Assembly: GCA_035771165.1 (NCBI GenBank)
Contig: JAWNZC010000472.1
Location: 494,001-558,000 of the forward strand
Origin: Paragorgia papillata
Taxonomy: Eukaryota > Cnidaria > Anthozoa > Scleralcyonacea > Coralliidae
Reading direction: 5' to 3'
Length of the DNA stretch: 64,000 bases
Part shown: positions 26,277-39,455 of the stretch, piece after piece
Position numbering within the stretch: position 1 is the first letter of the stretch
Layout: every line of letters starts with the position of its first letter
Program-made: the position numbers and the translations under genes
Notes under the pieces: generated by a model
Told to the model about the DNA's origin: nothing
What the model saw: the letters and a program-made list of their open reading frames with translations, nothing else
Database searches by the model: none

Positions 26277-29200
26277 ATGTCGCCGCCTCTAAAACAAATT
26301 TGTGTCGACCATCTGGTCAGCGACATTGGCGATCTAGACACTGTAGAACTAGAAAAGACTAAGGACAAAAAGTTGAAGGCAGTTCCTGCGAAAGAACACG
26401 ATGATGGAAGCCCCCAAGTTAACATGTCTGAAGGCGTTCAAGAGAATGGAATTTGCGGAAAGTGTGTGGAGTTACCCACGGATGATGTAAAACGTAAGTT
26501 TACTGGGGTTAAGTGTTGTATAAATGAAATAGGTTCGCCCTTCTTTGGCGAAGAAGAAGAAGCCGCCGCCATCTTGAAAAATTGTTGTCGAAGCATCAAT
26601 GTCTCATCTGAAAAGAAAGGTCGTTTTTGTTGCCATTGTTAGCGTTTTTTATACTCAAAAAGTTACTTTAGATACGACTACTGTTTCTTTCTTATCCAAC
26701 AGTGATTAGAAATTGTATTTCCGATATTTTCATCGTTTTCAAGCCACTAATTTTAACGACGCCACAGTGTCAAACGTCGAAATACCTCCCTGTTTTTAAA
26801 AGCTTCACCAACCGTATTTAAAACGAAACATTTAATACATACTTCGTTATAAGTGGACTCTTTCTAAGTTTATGTAGTGTATTCGGTGGTTTTGCGGTGA
26901 TTGAGTGGGACATTTTTTCTCTGGTTTCGCTTTTGAGTTTTGCTCCGTTCAACGACTTCAACGTGGTTCGTTGAAAAATTCGAATTATCTCGGATTTGTT
27001 TGTTTTGGAGAGGGCGGTGTTTTAATAGAAGCACACAAAAGCACTAATTTCATGGCAGACATGAACTGTTGCTGTACATTTGTACAACATGGTTTGTACC
27101 ATCGTACAAAAATGTTAAAATTTTAGATGCTTGGAGGAAAGAAATTTGTAGGCTTGGCGCCGGTAGTCAATTTATCCATACCGGCGTTCTGTGCCCCCTC
27201 CTGCGATCCAATCTTACTACCATTTGCGTTCAAGCGTTTAGCGAATAACTAGTTGTTTTTGAGTTTTGAAACATACGTTGTCCAATGATAACTATATGTT
27301 TGAGAATTGACAGATCAAATCAATGACGAATTGGGGTGTAACTTTCCGATGATTTTTTATCGCTTCTGAAGAGTCAGTTTTATTAACCGTGGATCAATAT
27401 TAAAGCAATCACGAGGTGTATTCTCATGTATCACATGATAAACATCCAATTGTTAACTCGTAAACAAGCTATCACGTGGTTAACGAAACTGTTTTGAGTA
27501 GCACTTGTCATCGTTCTTTTAACACGGTGGTGTTTGCTTGAAATAATTTGTCTTTGGCCCAATTGTGAGAATTGGATAAGGGTAGTTCATTTTGATATGA
27601 CCTGAATGCATTTATTTTGCATTCCATGTTTGCTGTGGCCTGTGGGAAAATATCAACGTAATGTTGAAGCAATAACAATGGAAAGTTACACCTTATACGA
27701 TTTTCCAATCATTGATTTTGATAGGAAATCTTGCAATTTATTGCAAATCGAACTCGTAGTGAGAAGAATAGCCATCTGTTTTCCTTTATTTGGCAATAAC
27801 TAGGCATTCGCTTTAGAATTTAGGACAGAAACGGAGCATTGACGTTGATCTTGGTGTGAGCATCTGAGTCTTTCCAAGTTTCTAAGCCAATCGGCAGCTT
27901 CGTCCTGATTCAGGATGTTTGCGTGAAAGTCGTAAAATGTGTGAAATTCTGGATTTGCAATAGGGTCTATTTTAATACTGTAGCAGCTACTGAAGGTAAC
28001 AATTTTGTTGCTTTTTTGTGTAGGAGATGATGACAGATTTGAATTTTTGCCAGCTGATAGTTCCACTACGCCAAGCTCTCTGTGTGCAAAGTCTAATCCT
28101 TTAGATGATCACCATAAAAGTTCTGGTAATTTTTGTGACAGCAGTGAAGCTTCTGTTGGTGAAGTTAAGCTACAAGTCAGTGATACGCAATCACTAAGTC
28201 AAAAACGAAAAAATAAAATTAAAGAGAACTCAAAGGAGCAGACATCAAAACGGTGTAGAACCTCACTCAATTCATATGTTCGTGGCTCTTCATATGTTCA
28301 GAATGGTTCTTGCCTTAATGTTAGGAAGATACCTGGTATAAAGACTGTTGGTGGTGGTACACAGCCCAACCAGACTGGCAATGGTGGAAGCCCTGCTGAG
28401 GCAAATAACACTAATGGTACAGGAACAACTGCTGGGATGCAAGGCAATCCTTGTGGTAACCGTGGTGGTGGTGGAGGTGGTGATGGTGGCGGTGATGAAA
28501 ATAATCCACCCAGAGAGTTAAAGCAGTTGGCTTGCGATCGTCCATCGACACCAATAAATGTCAGAAAACAAAAGAACTCAGCTGATATGGATGTCGATGG
28601 TTCAAATTCTCCATCTCAAGATAGTGGAATGGACATTGCTGGATCACCACCAACAGGAACTGATGTCCAGGTGTGTGTTCTACTGTAGTTACATGTCTAA
28701 ACCATTTCCCTAGCAATGGGGTAGCAACTGACACTATGACAGTTTTTTTTTGCTGTTTGTTAAAACATTTAAATACTGATGCTTTTTATTGTCATTTTTG
28801 TTTGGTAAAAAAGATGATTTCTGTTAGTCAGCAAGTTGCACGACCTGAAGCAAAACCACCAGAAGAGAACAAGTTCTTAGTAGATTACCATTGTGGTATC
28901 CTTCACTTGGTGTTGCATAATGAAATAGATCATTGTCAACGTTGTCGTATGGTAAGTTTAGATTCTTCCTGATAATATTATATATTCTCCATTGTAGACC
29001 AGTTTATTGCTAAACACCTTTGGTCAGTCTTCTTGAATAAATATTATTCAATTTGCCATTATATTTTTTATTAATAAAGTGCACTATAATGTGTGGTGAG
29101 GTTCACTGTGTGATTGTTTTTTTATTGTTAGATGAACAAGCTTGTGGCACATGTTTTTGCGAAGGATGCTTGTATGTGTTCTTACTGCAAAGTTTGGCCT

Positions 29201-31992
29201 ACAGCATTGAAGTTCCATCAGGAAAGATGCAGATATGCTAAAAGGTGTCATGTTTGTGTGAAGTGAGTATATATATATGATATTTACTGATTGGGAGGGC
29301 CTGTACTAGAAAATATTTGCCAGAGGTTTGGTAAACTTCTATTAAATTATCTTTTTCTTGTAATTTTAGAGCCAAGCCTATACCAGTTCCTGTTGTACAA
29401 CCTGTTCCTCGTGTTATTCCACAAACTGTACTGAATGTCCCAACATCAGGGACTAGTTTAGACCCAGAAGAAGCTGTCATTTATTGTGTATGTGTGCCAC
29501 CTTATTTTCTTGAGATTTTGGTATATGCCCTGGGGAGGTACTCCTTGGCACCAGAGTGCAATATAATTCCGAAAACTTGGTCTGACATATGTCAGATGCA
29601 GCCTGGTTCCCAGGCCTCTCTTTTTAATGTTGAGCGGCAGACTGAATTGTGAGAGGCCTGGAATAAAATGTTTTGCCTGGCCCCAAAACTGGCCCCAAAT
29701 TATACAGGCACCAAACGGACGTTTGGTGGAAAACCAAGGCAGATAACACTTGCGTCGGTTTGCACAATTCTTTATAACATCATATAGCAAGGTTGGTCTA
29801 CTGCCGAAACGTTAAAATAGCATATTTTGATTTGTATAAATGTGTTTCAACACAATCAAATAAAGCCTCGTATGTAACAACCTTTTAATTAACGTAATGT
29901 AAAACAAAGAAACCTACTCGTTTGCTGTCTGCTCTCAAGAAGAAGTTTGTTTAAGTGCCCTCGTTCATAAAGATTAAAGAATCCGAGCTCCAGCAGGATT
30001 CATGATAGATAAAGATGAACATTTTCCACTAGTCCTCTCGCTCGATGCCTATTCTGTGACGTCACCAAAATACATTCGAGAGAAAAGAGGACTAGGAACT
30101 AGTCTGTGTCAGATGAACCCAGCTTTTGGTTGGACATGATTGGACACTAATTATTTTTGAATTCAATGGAGAAAAATTTTTTAAATTTTAATTTAACAAC
30201 TTAAAAGAAAAGTAAATAAAACTTAAATAAAAGAAAAGTTGTACTCTGGCTTGTACAATACATTGTAACAACCTCACTGGCACAACCGTATGCACAATGG
30301 TCAATAGAACAACAACTTAGTCACAGTATAAATATAAAATATTTATCCTAATACATGACAAAAAATATTAACAGGTATTACTAATTTACTATATAACATA
30401 ATATAAGTTCAGTACTAAGTACTTAATTAAGCAGATTATACGGACAGTTTGAGAAATTAGCTTCGAAGTTTAAAAACAAGCGAATAAGTGATATTTTGCA
30501 CTTAAGGACTCAAAACAGAGGGGGCTAGAAAAGGCAGGCTCAATGCAGGAAAATGTCTTCCCTTGCACGTGTAACCGATTACGTTTTGGTTTTGCGAGAA
30601 TGAGGGAGAAATTACTGCGGCCAAATGGTCGGCCAAAATGTCCATGCAGAGCAATCAGTGGATGGCCATATCCACGTTTTGTGCAGAATATGGCTGGTGG
30701 TGACCGTTACATTGCACTCCACTTGTCACTCAGGGTGTAGTAGGGGTGTACGACTGAGCCTTTAAAAAAACCCTGACTCTGTTCCAGACTAAGGATTTAA
30801 ATATTTTAATGACCCTGCTTTAAACAAAATGAAAAAAAATGCTACCCTGTTCTGGACTAGAAGAATGAAAAACCTATCCAGTGCTACTGTACAATAAATA
30901 ACTTGTTCCAGACTAAGAGTGACTATTAAACAATTATTTGTTGTACAGTAGAATGCTGCTTTAAATGGACACTTGTTTGCCAGTAATATGGTATAAACAG
31001 TTTTGTTTGTCCCAACGAAAAGCTTGTATAATCAGAAGCTGGTATATTTTCTCTTACTGTACATTAGGCTGCTTAATATGGACACCAGTTAATATATACA
31101 ATGGACACTTTTCTGTTTTTCAATTTCAGGATGATAGCTTACAACATGCACATCTATCACATGTCGAGGAACATGTGGATTACAGCTTCAAAAACCAGGA
31201 CCCAAAGGAAATAGTGGGAAAAGGTGGACATGGCACAGTTCACAATATTGTTTTGCATGAAACATTCAAAGACAAGTTTCTGGGGTTTCCTCCTCAAGAT
31301 GTTGTTGTCAAAAAGGTGAGTAGCTTTGCCACCAAATTGGTCAGGTTACAACTTGGAAGTTACCCATATACATGTATCCCTAACTGCTGCACTGGATCCC
31401 TAAGTGTTCTGTCTATTGAAGCCACTGACCTAGTATATATAATTGGACTGCGGTTCCCATCCAAAAACAAAGATGGTGGAAATACGAGTCTTTTCTTCCA
31501 TGGTTGTGACCACTGATCATATTCTGCTCAATATGTTTACTTGACTGTGGGCTCAGCTGATCAGCTGTCCCCACAAGGCGATCAATTCAATTATAAATTT
31601 ATGTATGTGAGAAAAAGGTCAGTGGTTACCTCTAATGGAGAAAGGACCCATAAACCCACCATCTTAGACTGGTTAACCATTGCCAGTCATTGATTTTGGA
31701 CACCTGCAGTCCAGTTATATATAGCTTGGTGATTGAAGCAAACCTTTTTCAGCCATCTTCTATCAGTCAGTCCAGGCCTCGAATTGTACTTTTTGCATCC
31801 AAAGACAAAAATGTCCTCCGATAATGAGTTTCCATGAGGCTATCCAAGGACATTTTTCTTACGATCATACGTTCGATCGATCAGGAAAATTTAGAAACTC
31901 CATCAGTGGACAAAAGTGTCCTACATATTATGGGGAAAAAATCCCTATCGGTGACCAAATGACGATCCTTGATGAAATTCAAGGCTTGAGTC

Positions 31993-32061
<69 letters not shown>

Positions 32062-33748
32062 GTCTATTCTATTCTATTGGTTGACCATGAAGGAGAAACT
32101 GTATTGTACCCAGAGCCTTTACCATGCAAATGAAGGCTCTGGAATAATCCATATTGGGAAGTGTTTTGATTGACTAAAAACTGACAAATCAACTCTAAAT
32201 ACTGTTTGTCATAAAACAATCGCAATTCATGTAAATCGTAACTAACAAAACTCCAACAATAAACGTATACTAAGCAAAAGTATATGAGAAGCTCGGAAGC
32301 TGTATCATCTATTCACAAAATATTATTTACAAGTCTGATGTCACGCGTGTCGGCAAGCCAAGTTAAATTACTTGATTGACAGCTCCACAAAATTCCAAGC
32401 TATTAAGTTATTTTAAGCACACTATATCAAAATTAATAACATCTATAACAGTTTATCTTTAATTTGCATAGACCTTCTCTGTTTAGTTTCTGTAATGATT
32501 TCAGTGCAACCCAAAAAAAATCGGTTCCTTCCATTTGCAAAGATAGCGATCACAGAATAATCTCGATATCACATCTATTTCTTGCAGTGCATGCTCTTTT
32601 CAATCGGCAACCAGAGCCTTTGTTTGCGTGCTGGTGATTGGCTCACAATTGTTTTAGTCAAATTTTCTACCCACAATACAAATATGTTATAATACATCTG
32701 TACCTTTATTTTTATATATAATATAATACATCTGTACCTTTATTTTTAGACCACTTTGGGACAAGATGAGAAAGAAGTATTAAAAGCTATTGCACGCCAT
32801 CCCAATTTTGTGAAGACGTATTTAGTTGTCAATAAAACGGAGTTCACCAAAATTGGAGTGAACATAAAAGAATGCAAGCATCGAATTTTCATGCAAAAGT
32901 GTGGTTAGTATTCAGTCTTGCACTGCAGTAGTGTCTTGTTCCTTGACAAATAGGATGTATCTTATTAATTAGTATTTTATTTGGTATTACTTTTTTTGAT
33001 GCATTCCTGCCTGAGCCAGCCAAAAACGGCCCCTTTATTGTCATCCTAGCCAGCAATGAGTAGCATACACTGTAGCCAAGGAGGGCTGCCATTCTTAAGG
33101 GTGTCTGGGGCACTCCCCCATGAAATTTTGAAAACTATAGCCATTTCCTGCAATTTGGGAGAAGGTTTTACACTAATTTTTGAGCTCTAGAAAACACCAT
33201 AGTATAGTAATAGTACTCAGATAACAGTTTTGTAGTGTAGCGTTGAGAAAGACTTGGTGGCTACTGGGTTGCCCAAAACCAGCCACTGTTATTTTACTCT
33301 GTCTAACACCAGATGATTTTACTCATCAAGTGAGAACGCCTAGGAGCGCTCTAAAATTTGGTATCTAGCAGAAACCACGAATCATTTACGTAGTATTGAA
33401 TACTTAAAGTATGTTTTTTGACATCTAAAAGCTTTACAGTTCTAAAAGGATTTTGTCGCATAGTTTAAAGTCAAACTCAACTAAGAGGTTTTACCATTTC
33501 ACAAGTTAATGTCATCCTGGAGATGTGAAAATGATCGGAATAACGGTAATAAAAAATAATTGGGACTAAAAATAATTCATTTTCTTTGTTGTGTGAGGAA
33601 AATTGGCCCCATTGAGGTGGTGAAACAATACAAAATATTTTAATAAGTCGGGGCTCAAAATAACGTTTCATGTTACGCTGGTCATGATGACGGGTCAGTT
33701 CCAATTGTGACCGGTCAAAGGCGATTTTTGGGTCAAATTTCACGACGC

Positions 33749-33787
<39 letters not shown>

Positions 33788-36700
33788 AACCACAAAAACA
33801 CAACAACCCCAACAAAAACAAACCCCCCCAAAAAAAAAAAAAAAAACCCCAACAAAAAACAAACACAACACAAAAAAACACACATGTAAAGTATATTCTA
33901 CGCTATATATATAAGCTAGTGCTGATATGAACGTTTGTCATAAAAAGGAACTGCATGCGTAGTTCACTTCAATATATATCAGACATTATGAAACGGGTCT
34001 ACAACAGCACAAAACAATAATTTTAAGTTCCTTCAAATGGAAGTATTAAAATTAATTGCAAGTAATATGACCGGTCAAAATGCCGGCGTTATACAAATTT
34101 GATCGGTCACATTAAAAATTTGACCGGTCATTGACCGGGTGACTGGCCGTTATTTTGAGCCTTGATAAGAATAGAGCTAAATTCCCATAGGATAAAATGG
34201 TAAGTCAATATGGCCACCATTTCATTGTTTCGGTACACCAATATGGCCACCGTGACGTCAGATGAAAACAATCTATTGGAAACACTGTTGGAAACATCAG
34301 TCACTATCACCATCAAACTGAAAGTTTAAAAATATTACATTTCTAGACATGTCACTGAAAGAGTATAGTGATGAAAAGTGGAAGAACGGTGAAGTTCTTG
34401 GCAAGTATGAGGCCATGCACTATTGGACACAAGTTTTGGATGCTGTTGTCTACCTTCACACCCTACGCCCTCCTTTTATCCACAAGGATATAAAACCTGG
34501 CAATGTCCTGCTCACGCGTGAGACCAACTTCATTCGGGCCATGCTGGCAGATTTCGATGCCGTTAGACTCCTTTATAACGAGTACACTGAGCCTGGCCTG
34601 ACACCTGAAGGAACAGAGAACTACATCGCCCCAGAGGTACTCTATGTTGCAAAAAATGTTTTAAAATTATATTACGTTATTGTAATGGTGTTTCCTTGAT
34701 CTGGTGTTTGTTTAACTTTTTCATGCATACAGTGTAGCCTCGCTATATAGCGCGCATCATTATAGCCTGGGACTCGTTATAACACGCGACTCGCTATAAC
34801 GGCGTTCATCCTTGGACCTGGCCTGCGTAGCCGGCACTGGGGATTGGGACGGACAGTGAGTGAAAGGAGCGCCTGCAGTCACCCATTGTTATTTTTCGTG
34901 TATAGCGCTCGCAATCTATTGGTTGACACGCTAATGACCTATCAATCAAAGAGAGTTTGAATTTCCGCTGCAGACGTTGACGAAGAAGAGCGTTGTGACT
35001 TGTGAAAATGTGCCTTGTATATAATATTATTAAGGAAACGAGCTCAAAATAAACTGAGATTGAGAAGAGAGTGGCCATAAGGCAGCTGCATGTGCACCAG
35101 AAGGAAAATGTTTATTCGCTGATTTCCCAAGAGTTAATTACGGTAAGATTTTCACGCAAGACGTGGCCCCATCGGCGACTTCGGCTTAACGGCGAGTAAC
35201 TGAATTGTCTGACATTGGCGTGAGCAAAATCATGTAGAATTTCTTACACTCGCATTTTATTCCAACCAGTGGGATCTACTCGGATGTACTTCTCCTGCTG
35301 CATTGGCCATCTCGGTATTTTAGATGTGAGTGCGAATGTCGCGAGATGTTATGATTATATTTATATTGATAGTCGTTACATATACACATCTTTTATAACA
35401 ACGAAAATAATCTGTCTGAGCTTTCTGTAGCCCACTCAACATAAATTGTTTAATTATTTAAAAGATTTTGCAGTGAACACTATCGAACCCTAAACCAGCC
35501 AAGATATAGCAACAGCAGAATAATATAATATTGTCAGACGCAGCGAACATATACCACACAAATTCCTGAATCAAGAAAGCACTTTGATACATTCATAACT
35601 GTGCTATTTTAGGTTATTCTAGATATGTGTTTTTTAAACGGAGTAAATATTCGATCAACTTCCAAATTAATTAAGCTATTTAGCATTGATAACTTCCAAG
35701 AATACACTGTTTTAATTAGGGGGCGGCACGAAAAATAACAATAGGCGCCTGCAGGTGCTCCCTTCCCCAATCACCCCAGCGCCGGCTACCTTGGACCCCA
35801 AAATTTTACTTTTCCTGGTTTGTCATTTGACGACTTCTACGGATGTGTATCTACAGTACTAAAGTTCACCACAGACCACTAAATTCCACAAAATAGCAAC
35901 AGAATTGATGTGTAATATGGCGCTGAAACTGAAGTTTCTACTGTATTATGCTCATTGGAGACAATTTGATCTTGTCGGCTGACAATCGCTGATCATCCTG
36001 AATAATCGCGATCATTATCAGATAAAACGGCAACACAGCAGTGCGATCATTGCGAGAAATGAAAACCACACTCAAAAATCTTATTTCAATTCCATTGATT
36101 TTAAACATTGAACAACACATAAATGTGAATCATGTTATACGTGAACAAAGTTTATCCACATTATCCAAAGTTTGGCATTTAAAATTATTTTATAGTGATG
36201 AAGCGTTTGCAGGTTGCTGATTGAATCCATCAATCAAAATTGCAATGTTGTGTATCAATATTGCAATAAATCAGTCTTTTGGCAAAATAATGAGGACTAA
36301 TTTGGATGTAAGCTGTAGCCATTCCCCGATCAAATGCTTCGGGGATAAACAATTGTGTGTTGCTTTCAAAAGATGATTTGTTGTAATGAGGGCTGGGTAA
36401 AGACTTCTGGGTTTGGGGTTGCAATGATTGTAGCTATTTATTGTTTTTGTGTTTTGTTTTGTTTTCTTTCTAGGTGCGGCGTTGTCAAGTTCATGGACGT
36501 CCAGCAGATATATACTCCATGGGCAAGTTTCTTTTAGATTTGCTGTGCAGAAAAGAGCGAAAAAATACTAAGGTAAGATAAACTTAGGGCGTGTTCATAT
36601 GATGATCCTGGTAAGCTGGTGAGATCTCACCTCACACTTAAAGGACTGCCTCCTCCACAGGCCCTATTGCATCATGGACAGGACACACTGTTTAGAGGGC

Positions 36701-39455
36701 CTGCCAGATCCTGTAAACAAAATGGTGACCGATCCCATTATGCACAGCGAGACTAGGCCCTAGAGGCGATAATTTTGAGAGGGCCTGCAAATTTTTTCCG
36801 GCCGCTGTTCGACAAACGTACGTCCAAGTTCTTTAAACACTGTGACCCACCAGGAAATTCGGTCTAAACTTTCTTACAGATCATGACAATGAAGAAACCA
36901 GTATGTTTTAGAACCACCGACCTTCTGCCAATAATATTTTTAGCGACAAAAAGGAATTGAAGGGGAAAATATCTGGCGAACAAAAGCAAATTCGACGGTC
37001 AGGAAAGTAACAGGTTTTTCGTATTGTTTTTTGGTTTATTTAGCTATCGAAGACTGTCAACTGACCAAGATTTAATCTCTCTTATTTATCCCGTTCCATT
37101 TATATGGAAAGATGTTTGCCGGGATGTTTTTCATCCCGGTTCGCTCACCCGGGATCCCGGCAAATCCAAGACAATTTTTCTCATGTAAACACTCCGTCCC
37201 GCTTTGCCGGGACGATATTATGCTGACTTTGCAAGTCGTTTGTCACTGCGAACGTTTTCTCAAGAAATAATCCACTGTAGAAGCTATCAAATATACTGGA
37301 AGAAAGATAATTCATCTGGCTACAAAATACGTACAGTTTATCCGACCAAATAGCTTAGTTTTCTTAAAAAAAGCGAAATACCGAACATGTCCAAATAATA
37401 GCGGCCGCTATTTTGAAATTCTTTTTCGTATGTATTATAATCTGTCTTCTCCGAATGTTTTCTTGAGAAATAAACCACTGTAGAAGCTATAAAATATACT
37501 GGAAGAAAGATAATTCATCTGGCTACAAGATACGTACAGTTTATCCGACCAAATAGCTTAGTTTCCCTAAAAAAAGCGAAATACCGAACATGTCCAACAC
37601 GAACTAGAGATGCTTGTTGAACGTCCCGGGTAGAACTCATGTAAGTAAACCCGGGATGAAAAACGTCCCGTCCCGGCAAACGTCCCGTCCCGCCTCCCAT
37701 ATAAACAGCCCCTAAAGTGTATTTTCGTTGATTATTCCGGCCGAAAGTTGACAAAGTTCAACCGTAATTGCTTTCTTCAACAATTCCTGCATTTTAAAGC
37801 TAGGATTCGTATGTAATAAGTCTTCAATGGCCTTCAAAATCTTCGGATATAGCCATGGCTATTAATAATGGTAGTTAATTATGCAAATTTATTCCGTGCC
37901 AAGTTTTGCCAAATTTTTTACAGGATCTTGCAGGCCCTAAATTCGGCGTGTGTGTCCTGTCCATGATGCAATAGGGCCTGTGGAGGAGGCAGCTTAAAGG
38001 AGGTGATAAAGGACTGGGGGCTAATTAATCATCCTTACTTGCATCCAGCGGCTGAATTGCGAAGGACGCAGATCAACGTGGCCGTGTCGAGGCATATCAA
38101 AGGCGCACCAAGCATCCGCCATACGACACAGTTCAGACCACGGAACACAGCTAAGATGTTAGGTGTTGATTTTATGGAGGGAGGAAAACCGGAGAACCCG
38201 GCGAAAAACCCTCGAAGCACAGGAGAGATCAACTACAACTCTACTCAAATGAGTTCCAAGCCCAATAACGGGATCATTCCCAAGCGGTCACCCATCCAAG
38301 TACTAACCCCGTCTAACCAGGCTTAACTCCTTAGTGAGAGGCAGCGCGCTAACAGCACACACCATAGGAGAAATCGGGCTGGCCCACTTGCCGAGATCTC
38401 GGAAGCCTGTGCCAAGATCTCGGTAAGCGAGATGAAATTTTCCCATATGAACACATCGTCCCACTTACTGGGATGAAGTCATTAAGGACAAAAAGTTAGT
38501 TCTTTTTTATGGGATTTAAGGATAGCTAACACCAGATGATTTTATTCATCTCTGGGGAAGCCCTCAGACGGAAATGAGTTAAGTTATTCAATTCTTAAGT
38601 TATTCAAAGAGGTCTATGATAGATAATATAATTTAGAAAGAAAAAAATGTACTAATGGGTGTATTGTATGTCCAAATTTAGCTTGCTTTACAAAAATTGA
38701 AGGCGATGGATTACGATCTTGGTGTGTTGATTGAACAGTGCTTGGAGGTAAAGACAAATTGTTATTCAGTTTATACTACCAGGGTTTCCTGTAATTTTGG
38801 CTCCTGAAATTTTAATGGTCTAACTTTAAAGTAGCGTGCTGCGTGGACAGTGTTGAAACAAATTGAAGTTGGATATACTGCCGGAAGGTAGAAGTCTAAC
38901 GTATCGAGCTTCTACGTTCCATGTTTCAGCAGTATATCCAACCTTTCTAGATTTCGCTTTATGATTTTACTCTGTCTAACGCCCCTACTGGTATGTGCCA
39001 CCCTATAGGGTATGGTTTTCGGGGTCTGGGATAGAGTATACAAATTGTCTGTTTTGGTCTGGAATAGGATGCCTATTTTGGTCTGAGATAGAGTATGGAT
39101 GCAGATGTGACACCAATGCAATTGATTTTTAGGTCTCGGATAGGGTATCGCTTTCTTAGGTCTGCAATAGGGTCAGGATTATGAGGTCATGGTGGCACAC
39201 GATTATTTGCTTGTCAAGTTTAATAGAACCTCTGGTAGCCAAAGGGTGATGATTTGTGACGATTTTACTCTGGCTAACACCACACGATTTTAGTCGTCAA
39301 TAAGGAAAGCCCTGGTACTCTAAGAGTTTAATCTTTTCTCTTTTTCTTAGACTAATCCGGATCATCGACCAACAGCGGTTGAAATCCGCAACAGTGAGGC
39401 GGTCAGAAAGTATTCGAGTGGAGATGTCCCCATGCCACAACCAGGGAAGGCTTGA
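26277..39455 (+). CDS. TAZ-type zinc finger / protein kinase fusion protein
   Basis: Exons 26277-26493, 28024-28670, 28832-28951, 29132-29262, 29370-29487, 31130-31315, 32750-32903, 34347-34636, 36474-36572, 38682-38747 and 39351-39455 join in phase at all ten junctions, giving 710 residues. Residues 1-300 are polar, with a basic QKRKNKIKEN patch and a Gly-rich run. Residues ~305-372 form a TAZ-like zinc finger (CQRCRM, LVAHVFAKDACMCSYC, FHQERCRYAKRCHVC). A short Pro/Val-rich linker leads to a kinase domain at ~435-700: GKGGHGTV loop (441-448), VVVKK (Lys 472), HKDIKPGN (570-577), DFD instead of DFG (593-595), APE (619-621), DIYSMG, and HRP near the end. TAZ fingers bind transcription-factor activation domains in CBP/p300, so a nuclear kinase recruited by transcription factors is plausible inference. 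I could not assign the kinase to a known family. Confidence 0.85.
31992..32060. repeat. TCTG microsatellite
   Basis: About 17 TCTG units in intron 6 of the TAZ-kinase gene. Confidence 0.95.
33652..34161. mobile_element. Inverted-repeat element with TGACCGGTCA words
   Basis: Termini GGCTCAAAATAACG and CGTTATTTTGAGCC. Inside are several TGACCGGTCA palindromes near both ends and a C homopolymer (33748-33777) followed by an A-rich tract. Intronic in the kinase gene (intron 7). Confidence 0.65.
34819..35788. mobile_element. TIR transposon, 0.97 kb, 9-bp target duplication
   Basis: CCTTGGACC lies at both sides (34810-34818 and 35789-35797). Inverted ends share TAGCCGGCGCTGGGG-type sequence, then GGCGCCTGCAG and TATTGTTATTTTTCGTG words. 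The left end has about 9 extra bases. Intronic in the kinase gene (intron 8). No transposase frame; 9-bp duplications are typical of Mutator-like elements. Confidence 0.65.
36646..37992. mobile_element. TIR transposon, 1.35 kb, 9-bp target duplication (Mutator-like)
   Basis: CTTAAAGGA is present at 36637-36645 and 37993-38001. Termini CTGCCTCCTCCACAGGCCCT and its complement match perfectly for about 45 bp and weakly for 80. The middle (about 37090-37705) is another inverted element with CCCGGGATCCCGG words. A related right-end fragment is at 48719-48860. No transposase frame. Confidence 0.85.
38033..38363 (-). mobile_element. 5S rRNA-derived SINE, minus-strand copy
   Basis: Read on the minus strand, GGTTAGTACTTGGATGGGTG and GAGTTAAGCC correspond to the internal promoter of 5S rRNA. 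The body continues CTTCGAGGGTTTTTCGCCGG and CCTCCCTCCATAAAATCAAC and matches the plus-strand copy at 62879-63275. It is a SINE3-type element, not a 5S gene, because only the 3' half of 5S is present. Confidence 0.85.

Larger units (their letters stand above)
36586..38465. mobile_element. Outer inverted-repeat element with CGAGATCTCG words, split by later insertions
   Basis: Left end GGGCGTGTTCATATGATGA, then GAGATCTCACC. Right end has CCGAGATCTCGG and CCATATGAACACATCGTCCC. The parts are separated by a TIR element (36646-37992) and a 5S-derived SINE (38033-38363). The whole nest lies in intron 9 of the kinase gene. Confidence 0.55.

Noticed and set aside
30543..30740. 65-codon plus-strand frame in kinase intron 5
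   Set aside because: No recognisable motif, no splice sites in a compatible phase, and it lies inside a large repeat-rich intron.
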